From: Brevipalpus yothersi
Taxonomy: Eukaryota > Arthropoda > Arachnida > Trombidiformes > Tenuipalpidae
NCBI GenBank assembly: GCA_003956705.1
Contig: QZCP01000668.1
Location: 149,141 to 213,140 of the forward strand
Direction of reading: 5' to 3'
DNA: 64,000 nucleotides
Of the stretch, positions 26,061-36,839 are shown piece by piece (the stretch's first letter is position 1; every line of letters starts with the position of its first letter). A model generated the notes under the pieces. It was not told the origin of the DNA. It saw only the letters and a list, made by a program, of their open reading frames with translations, and searched no databases. The translations under genes and the position numbers were made by a program.

Positions 26061-29000
26061 ATGACTGCCACACCGTTTCAAATCTCCAATCTTTTGGAGA
26101 AGGTAAGTGGACATACATATACATTATCACATATTCACACACACATACACACACACACACGGAAAGCACGACTTTGCAAGATTCATTGTTATTATTGTTG
26201 TTCGGAAAATTTATCGACATAATGAATAATCTCTTTGGTTTAACATTTTGCAATTCAGAGATGACACTGTTCATGGGATGATTTTGTAGTTAGACGGAAA
26301 TTTGAGACTTTTCGAAATACTAGTTTCAATGCACCCATGACAGTGTTGAGACGATCTCGACCACAAGGTTCGAGCTTAGCTTGTGTGCAGGGTGTTGAAA
26401 TTTTTGGGCGACACACCTTTTGAACTCACGTTTTTTTGCACCTCTTCATTTCAGATGACTTCTGCAGATAAAGACTTTCGATTCATGGCTACAAATGATT
26501 TGATGGCTGAATTGCAGAAGGATTCTATCAAATTAGATGATGACAGTGAGCGCAAAATAGTTAAACAGTTGCTCAAGCTTCTGGAAGATAAGAATGGCGA
26601 AGTTCAAAATTTAGCTGTTAAATGGTATGATCAAACAGTCAAGTTTTTTTGTGGATCTTGGATTTCATTTACATCTTTCTATTGCAGTCTTGGGCCTCTA
26701 ATCAATAAGATCAAACAGCTTCATGTCGAAGTTATCGTGGAAACTCTATGCAGTAATATGACATCAGACAAAGAGCAGCTCAGAGATATTTCAAGTATTG
26801 GTCTAAAGACTGTAATCTCTGAGCTACCTCAGTCATCTACCGGTATTGTGCCTAATATATGTAAAGAAATAACTGCTAATCTAACGAAAGTTCTGCAAAA
26901 TGTAAGTTACAACGGTAGATGATGATGACACTTGGTATAATTTGTTTATCAAACTTCAATTTATTATAGACCAATGATGTCACCGTTCAACTTGAGGTTT
27001 TGGATATAATAACTGACCTCCTCAATCAATTCGGATTGCTGTTAGCCTCATATCATGCTCAAATCCAAGATGCTCTTATTCCCATGCTCGGGTGCTCGAG
27101 ACAAGCGGTTCGAAAGCGATCCATTCACGCTCTTAGTTCTCTATCGATGAGCTGCAGTCAAGCTCTCTTCAATAAAATAGTTGATATAATGCTCGAACAG
27201 CTTCAACAAAAGTCACCGAATGTAGCCAATCTTCGCACCTACATCCAGTGTATTGCTGCAATCAGCCGTCAAGCTGGACACCGTTTTGGTGAGCATCTAG
27301 AAAAAGTCATGCCTTGTATTCTCCAATTCTGCCAATTAGAGGATGATGAATTGAAAGAATTCTGCATCCAAGCTCTCGAGTCTTTTGTTCGTCGATGTCC
27401 AAAAGAAATCGCTCCTCACACGTCGACCATCATTCAGATTTGTCTTCACTATCTTTGTTATGATCCAAATTATAACTATGAAGATGCCGATTCCGAGGAG
27501 ATGGAAATGGATCAAGAAGATAATGGAGATAGTAATGAAGAATACAGTGATGATGATGATATGAGCTGGAAAATAAGAAGAGCCTCCGCCAAATGTCTTC
27601 ATGCTATCATCTCAACTCGACACGATATGGTGACAGAGTTTTATATGACCCTTTCTCCCCACCTGATCCTGAGATTCAAAGGTAAATATTTTATTGATCC
27701 TTTGAAAACTTTTTAAGATTCGTTTCTTTGTCTTTCAGAACGAGAAGAGAATGTTAAAGTCGACATCTTCAATGCTTATATTGCTCTCCTCCGCCAAACT
27801 CGAGGTGGATTGAGTGGAAGCAATGATATGGGTGATTCTCAGAACCCCACCTTCCTTCTCCAGAAGCAAGTACCTAGCATCGTTAAAGCTTTACATCGTC
27901 AGTTACGCGAGAAGAGTATCAAGACTCGACAGGGATGTTTCACTCTTCTTACCGAAATTACAACTGTTCTACCTGGATGCCTTCGAGATCACACTGAAAG
28001 TCTCTTTCCTGGTATTTTATATTCCCTGGGAGACAAGAACTCGAGCTCTAATATGAAAATAGACACCTTAATATTCCTCAGTACCATGATCAAGAGTCAT
28101 CCTCCCCAAATTTTTCAGCCACATATTCATATTCTATTGCCTACCATCATCTCTGCTGTCAATGATTCTTTCTACAAAATTTCCTCTGAAGCATTGGTTG
28201 TTCTAACTCAGATGGTTCGAGTTATTCGTCCCCCTGATTCTATGGATGGGTTTATATTCACTCCATTCATTCCTCAAATATATGATTGTACTTATAACAA
28301 ACTTCGAACTGCTGACATTGATCAGGAAGTTAAAGAACGAGCTATAACATGTATGGGAATAATAATAAGCACGTTTGGTGATTCCATGGACCAACAGCTT
28401 GCTACTGTTCTACCTTTACTTGTTGATCGTCTTCGCAATGAGAGCACTCGCTTGACTTGCGTCAAGGCATTGACAGAAGTTGCCAGGTAAGAGAGTCACT
28501 CTTTTTAAGTTCTTGATGCAACAATATGTTAATCTTCCTTTCAGTTCTCGGTTCCGTGTCAACTTAGCACCTTTACTTCCCAAGGCTGTTCCGATTCTCG
28601 CTTCATTTTTGCGCAAAAATCAACGAACATTGAAGCTCAGTACGCTTCATCTTTTGGATACTCTGGTAAAAAATTATGGTGAAAGCATTGGAACAGAAGC
28701 AATCACCATCGTTCTAAACGAAGTTACTCCTCTTATCAATGAAAGTGATCTTCATATATCCCAGCTTACTTTATCGCTCCTATCATCGCTCACTCGCTCT
28801 TACCAAGCTTTTCTTCCTGTGATTCCCCAACTTATTCTTCCCGAAACTTTGGTTCTGGTCAAGAGCCCACTTCTTCAAGGCACTGCGCTTCAATCCGTCT
28901 TAGACTTTTTCCAAGCTTTAGTTCGAAGCAGTTTTCCTGGACTAGACTACAATACATTGGTTGAGCAATTAATTGCTCCTGTCTACTCTATGAATAATAG

Positions 29001-30518
29001 TACTGCACAGCAACATCCGCCCTTACATAAGCAGGCGTACCATTCTATCGCTAAATGTGTTGCAGCCATTTCGATTATCGATGCAGAGCAGAGTATCCGA
29101 GCTGTCATGAACTTCATTCCCCACACCACTGAAGGTCACCCTTCTCAGATACGTCTTTTTGCTTTATTGACCATCGGCGAGATTGGAAAAAATGTTGATC
29201 TCTCTTGCATAAGAGAGTTGAAAGATTTGCTCATCAACGCCTTCTCTTCGCCTAGTGAAGAAGTCAAATCAGCTGCATCATTTGCCTTGGGAAGTATCAG
29301 CGTTGGGAATCTCAATGAATTTCTACCTTTCCTTCTCCAAGAAATTGAAAAAAAACAGAAGGGCCAGTATCTCTTGTTGCACTCATTGAAAGAGATCATA
29401 AATTGTCAATCTATCAATAACCAAATGATCAAAACGCTGGAGCCATTCTTGGATGTTATTTGGGAACTACTTCTGAAACATTGTGAGTGCCCTGAAGAAG
29501 GTACTCGAAATGTTGTCGCTGAATGTTTGGGTAAATTGACTCTCATGAAGCCACAAGATCTCTTACCTCGATTGGAAATTTTTTTGAACCACGAATCACC
29601 CTGGGCAAGGAGTACAGCTGTCACTGCTATGAAATTCACCATTTCTGATCAGAAGCATGTGATCGACCCTCTGCTGAGATTGTCAATTGGAAAATTCCTT
29701 CAAACTCTTCGTGACTCTGATATGAATGTTCGACGAGTAGCTCTTGTCGCCTTCAACTCTGCTGCTCACAACAAACCTTCACTTATTCGAGATTTATTGG
29801 ATGATGTTCTGCCTCAGCTTTATGAAGAAACTAAGGTCAAGGTGAGTGATTAATTTACCCCAAGATGGCCACAAAAAACCTCTTGAGATTACTTTTTCAT
29901 TACGATTTTTCATTTTTCACAGAAACAACTCATCAGAGAAGTTGAAATGGGTCCATTCAAACATACAGTTGATGATGGGCTCGATATCAGAAAAGCTGCC
30001 TTCGAGTGTATGTACACGCTTCTAGACGCGTGTCTTGATAAGATTGATATTTTCGAATTCCTCAATCATGTTGAAGACGGATTGAGGGACCATTACGACA
30101 TCAAAATGCTTACTTACCTGATGCTCGTTAGATTGTCCACTATCTGCCCATCACCGGTACTCAATCGTCTTGGTCGTTTAATTGAGCCACTGAAAGCTAC
30201 CTGTGAGATAAGAGTTCAACAGAACGCAATTAAACAAGAATTTGAGAAACAAGATGAGCTCAAGAGGTCTGCAATGCGAGCTTTCTTAGCCCTCATTGCG
30301 ATACCAGATGCTGGTGAGTTGAGCAATGAATCAAAATTATCTTCTTCTCGTGTTTATTGACTGTGATTAAAATTTTTTCCTCTGTTCCAGATCGAAACCC
30401 GGCTGTAACTGATTTCTTGAATCAGATCAAAAACTCTCCTGATCTTTCAAAGCTTTACGAGCAGATTCAGAAGGACTCCTCAGCGACTGAAACTTGCTCA
30501 CCAATGGATTTGTCTTAA
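26061..30518 (+). CDS. Cand1: Cullin-associated NEDD8-dissociated protein 1
   Basis: HEAT-repeat exchange factor that binds cullin-RBX1 lacking NEDD8 and swaps substrate receptors of cullin-RING ubiquitin ligases. Exons are 26061-26102, 26455-26624, 26688-26901, 26970-27681, 27739-28486, 28545-29841, 29923-30313 and 30391-30518. They join in phase to 1233 residues, close to the roughly 1230 of animal CAND1. The sequence is colinear with human CAND1 throughout: HISNLLEK-like start, FRFMATNDLM, DKEQLRDISSIGLKTVI, TYIQCIAAISRQAGHR, acidic loop then EYSDDDDMSWK, ILASFLRKNQR, SPSEEVKSAAS, EVEMGPFKHTVDDGLDIRKA, and a C-terminal SPMDLS. All introns except the first (about 350 bp, with a CA repeat) are 57-82 bp. 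The gene is convergent with LAP-A, with 470 bp between stops. Confidence 0.98.
26136..26160. repeat. (CA)n microsatellite in CAND1 intron 1
   Basis: Short CA repeat with one CATA interruption, inside the first intron. Confidence 0.85.
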
Positions 30519-30988
30519 TGGATATGAGGCGTTGATTGTTCTAAGAAACTTTTCGATGTAAATTCTTACCCCAAAAGAGGCCGTAGTGTTTATAAAAACG
30601 ATTAAAATGAGTTACCACTTCATAAGTTTCTTATATCATTGTATCATATCTTATCTATTTGATTCTAATCTTCCACTCAGCTTCAAGCCGACAATTTGTG
30701 TTCTGCTTTGGTTAAATGGACTGTTATCAAATCGACTAGGATTTATCTTGAAAGCCATTTCAAGCCTCAGGCTATTCCAGCCATGATAGAGTTTAATTCA
30801 TTAATTTGTTCGAATATATATTTCCAAAAGAGGCGTAAATCTTGGAGCACGTACAAAAGCACTCTGTTGCCACCATTCCTGATAATCGTTGCGAAATACA
30901 GTGGCACTCAAGCAAGAGTGGAAGATTAACACTTTTGTATGAGAGGATAAAAATTTCTTCGATAAGTTATTCTTTAGAAAAATGATGA
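30519..30988. other. spacer between convergent CAND1 and LAP-A
   Basis: Contains the 3' ends of two convergent genes. An open + strand stretch at about 30680-30810 (NLCSALVKWTVIKSTRIYLE and following) looks protein-like. It has no start, splice context or family I can name. Confidence 0.4.
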
Positions 30989-33178
30989 TTAAGGACCATC
31001 AGATCCGGAAGATGATCCTACTTCCGTACCTCCCTGTGCTATGGACTCAAGGAATGGAACTATGGTACGGAAAGGTCGAGCAGTCATACCAGCACTCATG
31101 TATCCAGAGTCATTTCCAATCCAGTCGACACCAGCAATATCTAAATGCATCCAATTTGGACATGTAACAAACTCTTTTAAGAAAGCGGCGGCAACTGAAG
31201 AACCTGCACTCTTGGCAGTTTTCCCTGTATTATTGATGTCTGCTAAATGACAATCTGTCATTTCTTTGGTAAAAGCCTTCAACAAAGGCATCCGCCAAAC
31301 TCGATCCCCTGAGATGATGCTGGATGCTCGTATTTCATTCCACATGTCATCAGATGTAGACCAAACGCCTGTCATAGCTGAACCGAGAGCATATTTCATT
31401 GCACCAGTAAGAGTTGCGATATCTATCACATGGGATGGCTCGAATGTGTCCGCGTATGTCAAAGCATCCGCTAACACTAGTCGGCCCTCAGCATCGGTGT
31501 TGTCGATCTGAATCGTCTTGCCATTCATGGCACGGACAACATCACCCGGTTTAGTTGCTTTTCCGTTGACCAAGTTTTCGGTCAAAGGAGCGAGACCAAT
31601 AACGTTGACTTTTGCACCTAGTTTGGCTAGAGTTATCACAGTGGATGCAACAATTGCGGCTCCTGTCATATCAGCTCTCATCTTGTCCATACTTGCAGAA
31701 GGCTTGAGAGAGAGACCACCAGAATCGAATGTGATTCCTTTGCCAACGAATACAATCGGCTTGCTACCTGGATTATTGTTATAGTGCATCTCTAGGAACT
31801 TTGGCGGTTCGTCTGACCCGTGGGTGACACTCAAGAACGAGCCCATCTTCATTTGTTCTGCCCATTGCTTGTCGTGAACAGTCACTCTAACACTGGTGTT
31901 GGCGGCAAACTTTGTCACCTCATCAGCGAAGATGGTCGGTGTCATAAGGTTAGCCGGCATATCAGCGAAACGTCGAGCCATATTCTGACCTTCAGCCAGT
32001 AAACGACCACGTTCCCAAGCAGCTTGTGAAGCAGAGTCTGGATCAAGAAGAATGAATCCCAGAGGTCTTTGATGACTTTTTGTGCTCTTTAATTCTTGCA
32101 ATCGAAAATCGGACAAATAAAGGGCTTCGGCGACTGATTGAGCATCGGTCATACCATCAACTGCCACTTCGGTCACTTTGGATGAATCAAGTTCACGAAT
32201 AGACTTGAGACCTCGAGCAACAGCTCTTCGAATGTTCTCTTTTTTCTCATCTAGATGTTCCATCGGATTTACGGTTGCATTCTGAAGACCAAGGCCAACC
32301 ACTGAGATGAGAGGATATTCATCTGAGAGACCATGATACAATAGACTCTTTCCTCTTTTCACCGAGCCTGATCTAACGATTGGGAAGGGAGATTAGTTTT
32401 AATCAGAATTTGTTGTAATTATTCCCACGCTAAAATGATCCGGAGTTTAGCATACTCGAAACTTAAGATGATTAGATAACATTTATTATTAATTAACTCA
32501 CTTTTTCAGAAGTTCACTCAGTTTGCCAGCCAATTTAGAATCCAAAGCTCTTCCAGATTCTGTTAGGATGTTCACTTTTCTTCCTTCATCTGTTGAAGCG
32601 TCTTCGAAAACCCCAATGATTAAGGCTCTTATCTAGGTAAGAGAGGAAAGGATTTAGCTCAGGTTTGGTTGTATGGATTAAGTGCTTGCTGAGAAAATGC
32701 TTGGACAAGAGATTCTAAGTAAGAGAAGATCGTTTCAGGATCGTTTTTATCCAGCCCAATAGGACTGTTCATGAGATCTTAAGACGGGTATCGGGAGAAC
32801 TGAAAAGTTATTCCAACTGATAAGTTTGGTGAAAACTTTTTAGAACTATCGGAGATATGTGGGAATACTCATTCTAATACTGTTCATATCCACACTGAGC
32901 TTGGAATTTTCGAAAAATCTCAGCTTACCTTTTGATGAGAATCAGTTCTTTTCACAGGTTCTGATGAGGAACCTTGCCTCACTGATCGATATTTTCTTTC
33001 CTCGGCTATCGTGAATGATGTGATGAGCAACAATCTATGAAGATACGACAAATTCAAATCATAATGAGCTCGATATGTTATTAAAATTCCTGCTGCTGAA
33101 AAATTGTTAGTTGTTCGAGGAATGGAAAATTTCTACTTACATTGCCGTCACCTGTGATAATGTTTCAATTAATAACAT
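30989..33178 (-). CDS. Leucyl aminopeptidase (M17 family), copy LAP-A
   Basis: Two-metal exopeptidase that removes N-terminal residues from peptides and works as a hexamer. Minus-strand exons are 33178-33141, 33034-32929, 32632-32502 and 32372-30989, giving 552 residues. The catalytic domain is complete: GKGITFDSGG (Lys and Asp ligands), MRADMTGAA (Asp), and NTDAEGRLVLADAL (Asp, Glu, and the Arg that binds bicarbonate). The first two exons encode a hydrophobic then Arg/Ser-rich leader. This could be a mitochondrial presequence, as in animal LAP3 long forms; targeting is inferred. The protein is colinear with vertebrate LAP3. LAP-B lies downstream on the same strand. Part of the catalytic region is nearly identical between copies. 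Unlike LAP-B, the exon coding the metal site is uninterrupted. Confidence 0.95.
32373..33177 (-). other. introns of LAP-A
   Basis: Three introns (33140-33035, 32928-32633 and 32501-32373) separate the leader and N-domain exons. All begin GT and end AG on the minus strand. No other feature was seen in them. Confidence 0.85.
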
Positions 33179-33493
33179 CCTGGTTTTTGAAAATGATTAC
33201 TCAGGATCAAAAAGGTGGGAGGAGATGATTCTTGACCACGAAATTTATCAGATGATAAACAAATATTCGATTAAACTACACCTAGGACAAGATGATATAC
33301 CACTATATAAGCACTATGAGAGCTATCGATACCCGAACTGGCCGAAGTGACACTGACGAATGAAAACTTACAGCTTGTTAACAACGAAAACTTCTAACGT
33401 TTCCATCTCGAAAATAAATCAACTCACCATTCAAACCTTTTTCGCACTAGTGTATAGCTGATACTGATCCACCTATTTCATCTTTTACTCAAG

Positions 33494-33497
<4 letters not shown>

Positions 33498-33558
<61 letters not shown>
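33498..33558. repeat. (CT)n microsatellite upstream of LAP-A
   Basis: About 60 bases of CT repeat, 320 bp upstream of the LAP-A start codon. Confidence 0.95.
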
Positions 33559-33561
<3 letters not shown>

Positions 33562-33689
33562 AGAAGTTATAATTCCGAGAGTTCATTTTTAATTGGAAAA
33601 GATTGACAGGTTGTAAGTGGTTTCATGTTGATAAAAGAGATGAACAGGATAACTGCCGTTAGACTTACTCAAACAAGAATTTCTTGATT

Positions 33690-33770
33690 GAAGTCTAATG
33701 TTGACGTTCGATTGTCAATCAAGATGAAGGTCAAAATGCTGCAGGCATATGATACTCCAATTTCAATAGG
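33690..33770 (-). repeat. LAP upstream conserved block, copy A
   Basis: Matches 40150-40260 upstream of LAP-B. The best-kept core is CGATTGTCAATCAA followed by ATGAA-GTC. It shows that the tandem duplication included upstream DNA, and the core may be regulatory. Confidence 0.6.
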
Positions 33771-34354
33771 TCTAACATACATCAGGTCAACTCATTCATT
33801 CATATCGATTCCCTAGAAGATTTATCACGAGAATTTCGAGAATAATAGCCCACCTCAAAAAGATGAAACATTTCTGATTGATCTGAACCGAATCGAGGAA
33901 TATTTTTCTTCATATTATATAATAGTATTTTGAATATCAACGGAAAAGCAAACAAGAAGCTGTGTCATCTCTAGCAGATAAAATTGACCTTCCGACAGAT
34001 GATCACGATATTAGATGAGCCATCGTGACTCTTAATGGGAACTTTTAATCGTTCAGGTCATCTTGATTTTGTGTCGATATCCCTTGTTTCTGGGATTTCC
34101 AGAATAAGTGTCATTAGAAGAATATCAGGACTAAAAATGGTACTCAGTTCGGAATGTTACAATATTGATAGTAACTCAAAGTTAATCGAAAAGTTCTGAA
34201 GCTTATCAGGTTCTGTGATGATTTGGAGGCTAACACTAAAACTCAAGAATCTTAGGGAAAAAATCTCATGATTCAATGATAGGAGAATATCAATTGTTCC
34301 CTTGAAGTGTAGAGCAATTCCGAAAACTTTTTTAGGATGAGGGAAGAAGTCAGG

Positions 34355-34465
34355 ATGCAAAGTCAACTATCTTGCGCTACTTCAGTCGTTTGAAGGAAAC
34401 TTTTTGGTATGGAAAATATTCAAAGGATCTAGTGTCGAAAAATTGTAATGCAATCAGAAAATTTT
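34355..34465. repeat. 110-bp direct repeat, left copy
   Basis: Pairs with 35569-35676. The copies differ by one substitution and a 3-base indel by eye. They flank the insert at 34466-35568 exactly. Confidence 0.9.
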
Positions 34466-35568
34466 CAACAAATTAAACATGTTTACAATTATAGTGATCG
34501 GCAAAAAGGAAGGCATCATATGAGACAATAGAGAAATCTATGAGGCGTCCAACTGCATCCCTCCTCTCTGGATCAGGGATGTTGTAATACCTATCTATGG
34601 ACGCCTTGTACAAGTCGCCACCAATTAGGGACGTATCGATATAGCGCCTCCGGTGGGGGGGTCGGGGCATCTTCTTCCTCGATATCGACGCGCTGGACGT
34701 ATTGGTCCTGGTAACGGCTGTTCGATCTGGCTAATTGTTGGCCGAGCAGTACACACCCGTTGATGGGACACAACGGTAGAAAAGGTTGGCACCGAGGCTC
34801 CACAAACACAGACTTCGGCAGAAATCCGATGATACCTATTAATGTGTGGTCGCAAACTCCGATTAGCACCTATCGAATACTGGCAGAACGGACAATAGAT
34901 TCTCTTGCCAACCACTAATTGATCCTTGGGCAACAATATCAGGTTGAGGGCCAAATCAGACACCAAAAGCTTTTCTCCCCTCCACACCTTGATGGTAAGT
35001 TGGACTATCTCGTTTGGGGTTGGCAACTTATACAACTCGGTGTACGCTGCTTGGTCCAAGATCTGCTGCGGACTCCGCGGTGGTTTAACGTGAGCCAACC
35101 AAAAGGCTAAGAAATTGAATCTGGCCTGCAATGAAAGGCTGATTACATACTCATCTGGATCTGCGGACAAATGCACTATTAGACCTCGAGGATCGGCCGT
35201 AACCATGCTGGTCAGATCGACGTTCGGGGTCTGCTGCTGTAGGAATGGGAGAAATTCTCTTAGATCATATCCCTCAGCCTTTATCGGCTCGAACGGCAAT
35301 TCTTGGTTCATATTCACACAGTAAATCACTATATATATATATTATTATCAATTTGATAACCACTATTTATTACACAAATCACTTTCTTCAAGCTCTCTCC
35401 TCACAATAACAAAGCGCTAGCGTGTTGACTTTTTGCATACAGCTGCAATCTTGCAGAGGGATTCGATGATGGATCCTAGACTCTCTCTCCTTTTACAAGC
35501 TTCAAATAGTGTTACAGTCAAGTACCCGAAATTTAGACTTTTGTGGGCGGGCTCATGTTACAGTTCAA
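34466..35568 (-). mobile_element. inserted element of unknown class carrying a zinc-finger ORF
   Basis: The insert is about 1.1 kb, bounded by the 110-bp direct repeats, visibly richer in G+C than its surroundings, and with one long minus-strand frame. Reading 5' to 3' on the minus strand, 35562-35354 begins TGTAACATG and could end ...TTATCA (TG...CA), followed by the ORF from 35311. That layout suggests one LTR with a gag-like frame, but no second LTR, protease or reverse transcriptase is visible. A captured gene or an endogenised viral sequence is equally possible. Confidence 0.45.
34473..35311 (-). pseudogene. zinc-finger protein of the insert, frame broken
   Basis: From the ATG at 35311 the frame runs 228 codons. 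The N-terminal 130 residues are unrecognised. They are followed by a classical C2H2 finger (C-x2-C-x12-H-x4-H, starting CPFC) and a second Cys/His cluster (C-x-C-x12-H-x3-C). After about residue 205 the sensible reading moves between frames near a run of seven Gs (34655-34661). The other frame continues to about 34473 with SLIGGDLYKASIDRYY and NIPDPERRDAVGRLIDF. A homopolymer frameshift, real or from sequencing, is likely. I do not recognise the family. Confidence 0.45.
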
Positions 35569-35676
35569 ATGCAAAGTCAATCTTGCGCTACTTCAGTCGT
35601 TCGAAGGAAACTTTTTGGTATGGAAAATATTCAAAGGATCTAGTGTCGAAAAATTGTAATGCAATCAGAAAATTTT
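35569..35676. repeat. 110-bp direct repeat, right copy
   Basis: Partner of 34355-34465. The shared run starts ATGCAAAGTCAA and ends GCAATCAGAAAATTTT. Confidence 0.9.
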
Positions 35677-36839
35677 TATGCATCCATGAGATAAGTATCA
35701 TCGTAAATTAAGCAATTCAATAGGGATTTTAGGAAGTGAAAATTGAATTGTATCAATAATCATGCATAATAGAAGAGGAGTTACGTTTGAGATATTGAAT
35801 GTCTTGCAAAAGTTGGAACACGATTGAGAAAGTAAAATGAGATTTGAGTGATTCTTTACACAATAAACTTCTTCTTCAACAATTGTCAAGTTACAACTAC
35901 TGTTATTCCCCATTGATCGGCAATCTGAAACCATAGTGCATGAGTTAATACCAAAATACTTTTCGGCTTGAAGCCTGAGAAGTTGTAACTGCAACATCTT
36001 CGATTCGATTGAGAATTACTCAAAATAGCTGATAGTTCTAATATAACTACACTTTGCGAGTAATATGATGCAAAAGTGAAATTGTTCTGGTAAACACCAA
36101 AGAGTTACTATCATGGATAAGTGATAGTAATTCTTCCTCTTCCTTCAGTTCGTCTAAGTTGATTGATTTTGTGGCTATATAAGCTCAGTTAAAAATAATA
36201 AATAGATAAATTAATTGGAGCCAAAAACAATTAACATGATTCAAACACTACATGATCTTACCAAAACTTACTTAAAGCATTAATAGCAATGCGATACTCA
36301 GCAAATACATGTACACAACATACATGTACTTAAAAACCTCTTTCCAACTGAAATTGCAATGAGAACCTTTTCGCTAGCATATTTGTATGACTAAACAAAA
36401 GGTCGTCTAGACATTGTTTCCTCTTACATGCATATTTAATCAGTATCACTGATGAACCTGATGTAATTTTCGGATCATCGAGCAAATACCAAACATGATT
36501 CATCATCACATCACTGTTATGGGAAAACGATAAGATTCCTCATCCTTATCAGCTAGCTCTGGTGATTTTCACATTGGTTCGGTAGCTTTGCTCACCATTG
36601 ATTGCTACGATTGAAGCACTTGAGAACACTCCCGAAAAACATTGATAACGAATCAAACTCTCGAAAATCGATATCAAGATAAGCTTTCAATGATGATGAT
36701 TGCAACAAAAAACAATCCACATAGGAGAGAGAGATTAACACTTTATTTTAAGGTGAAAAAAGCCATTCCAGGACTTGTACCCAACATTTATTAAAGTGGA
36801 AACACTGAATTGAGTCCTATAAATGATTTAGAACCGGCA
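35677..36839. other. LAP-A to LAP-B spacer
   Basis: No complete gene. A minus-strand open stretch at about 35770-35997 has evenly spaced cysteines (SCTMVSDCRSMG, then further Cys), like a small secreted Cys-rich or EB-type module. It lacks a signal peptide and clear splice sites, so I do not call it a gene. Confidence 0.35.

Noticed and set aside
30982..32002. several + frames opposite LAP-A
   Set aside because: Shadows of the conserved aminopeptidase exon; the minus strand holds all catalytic motifs.
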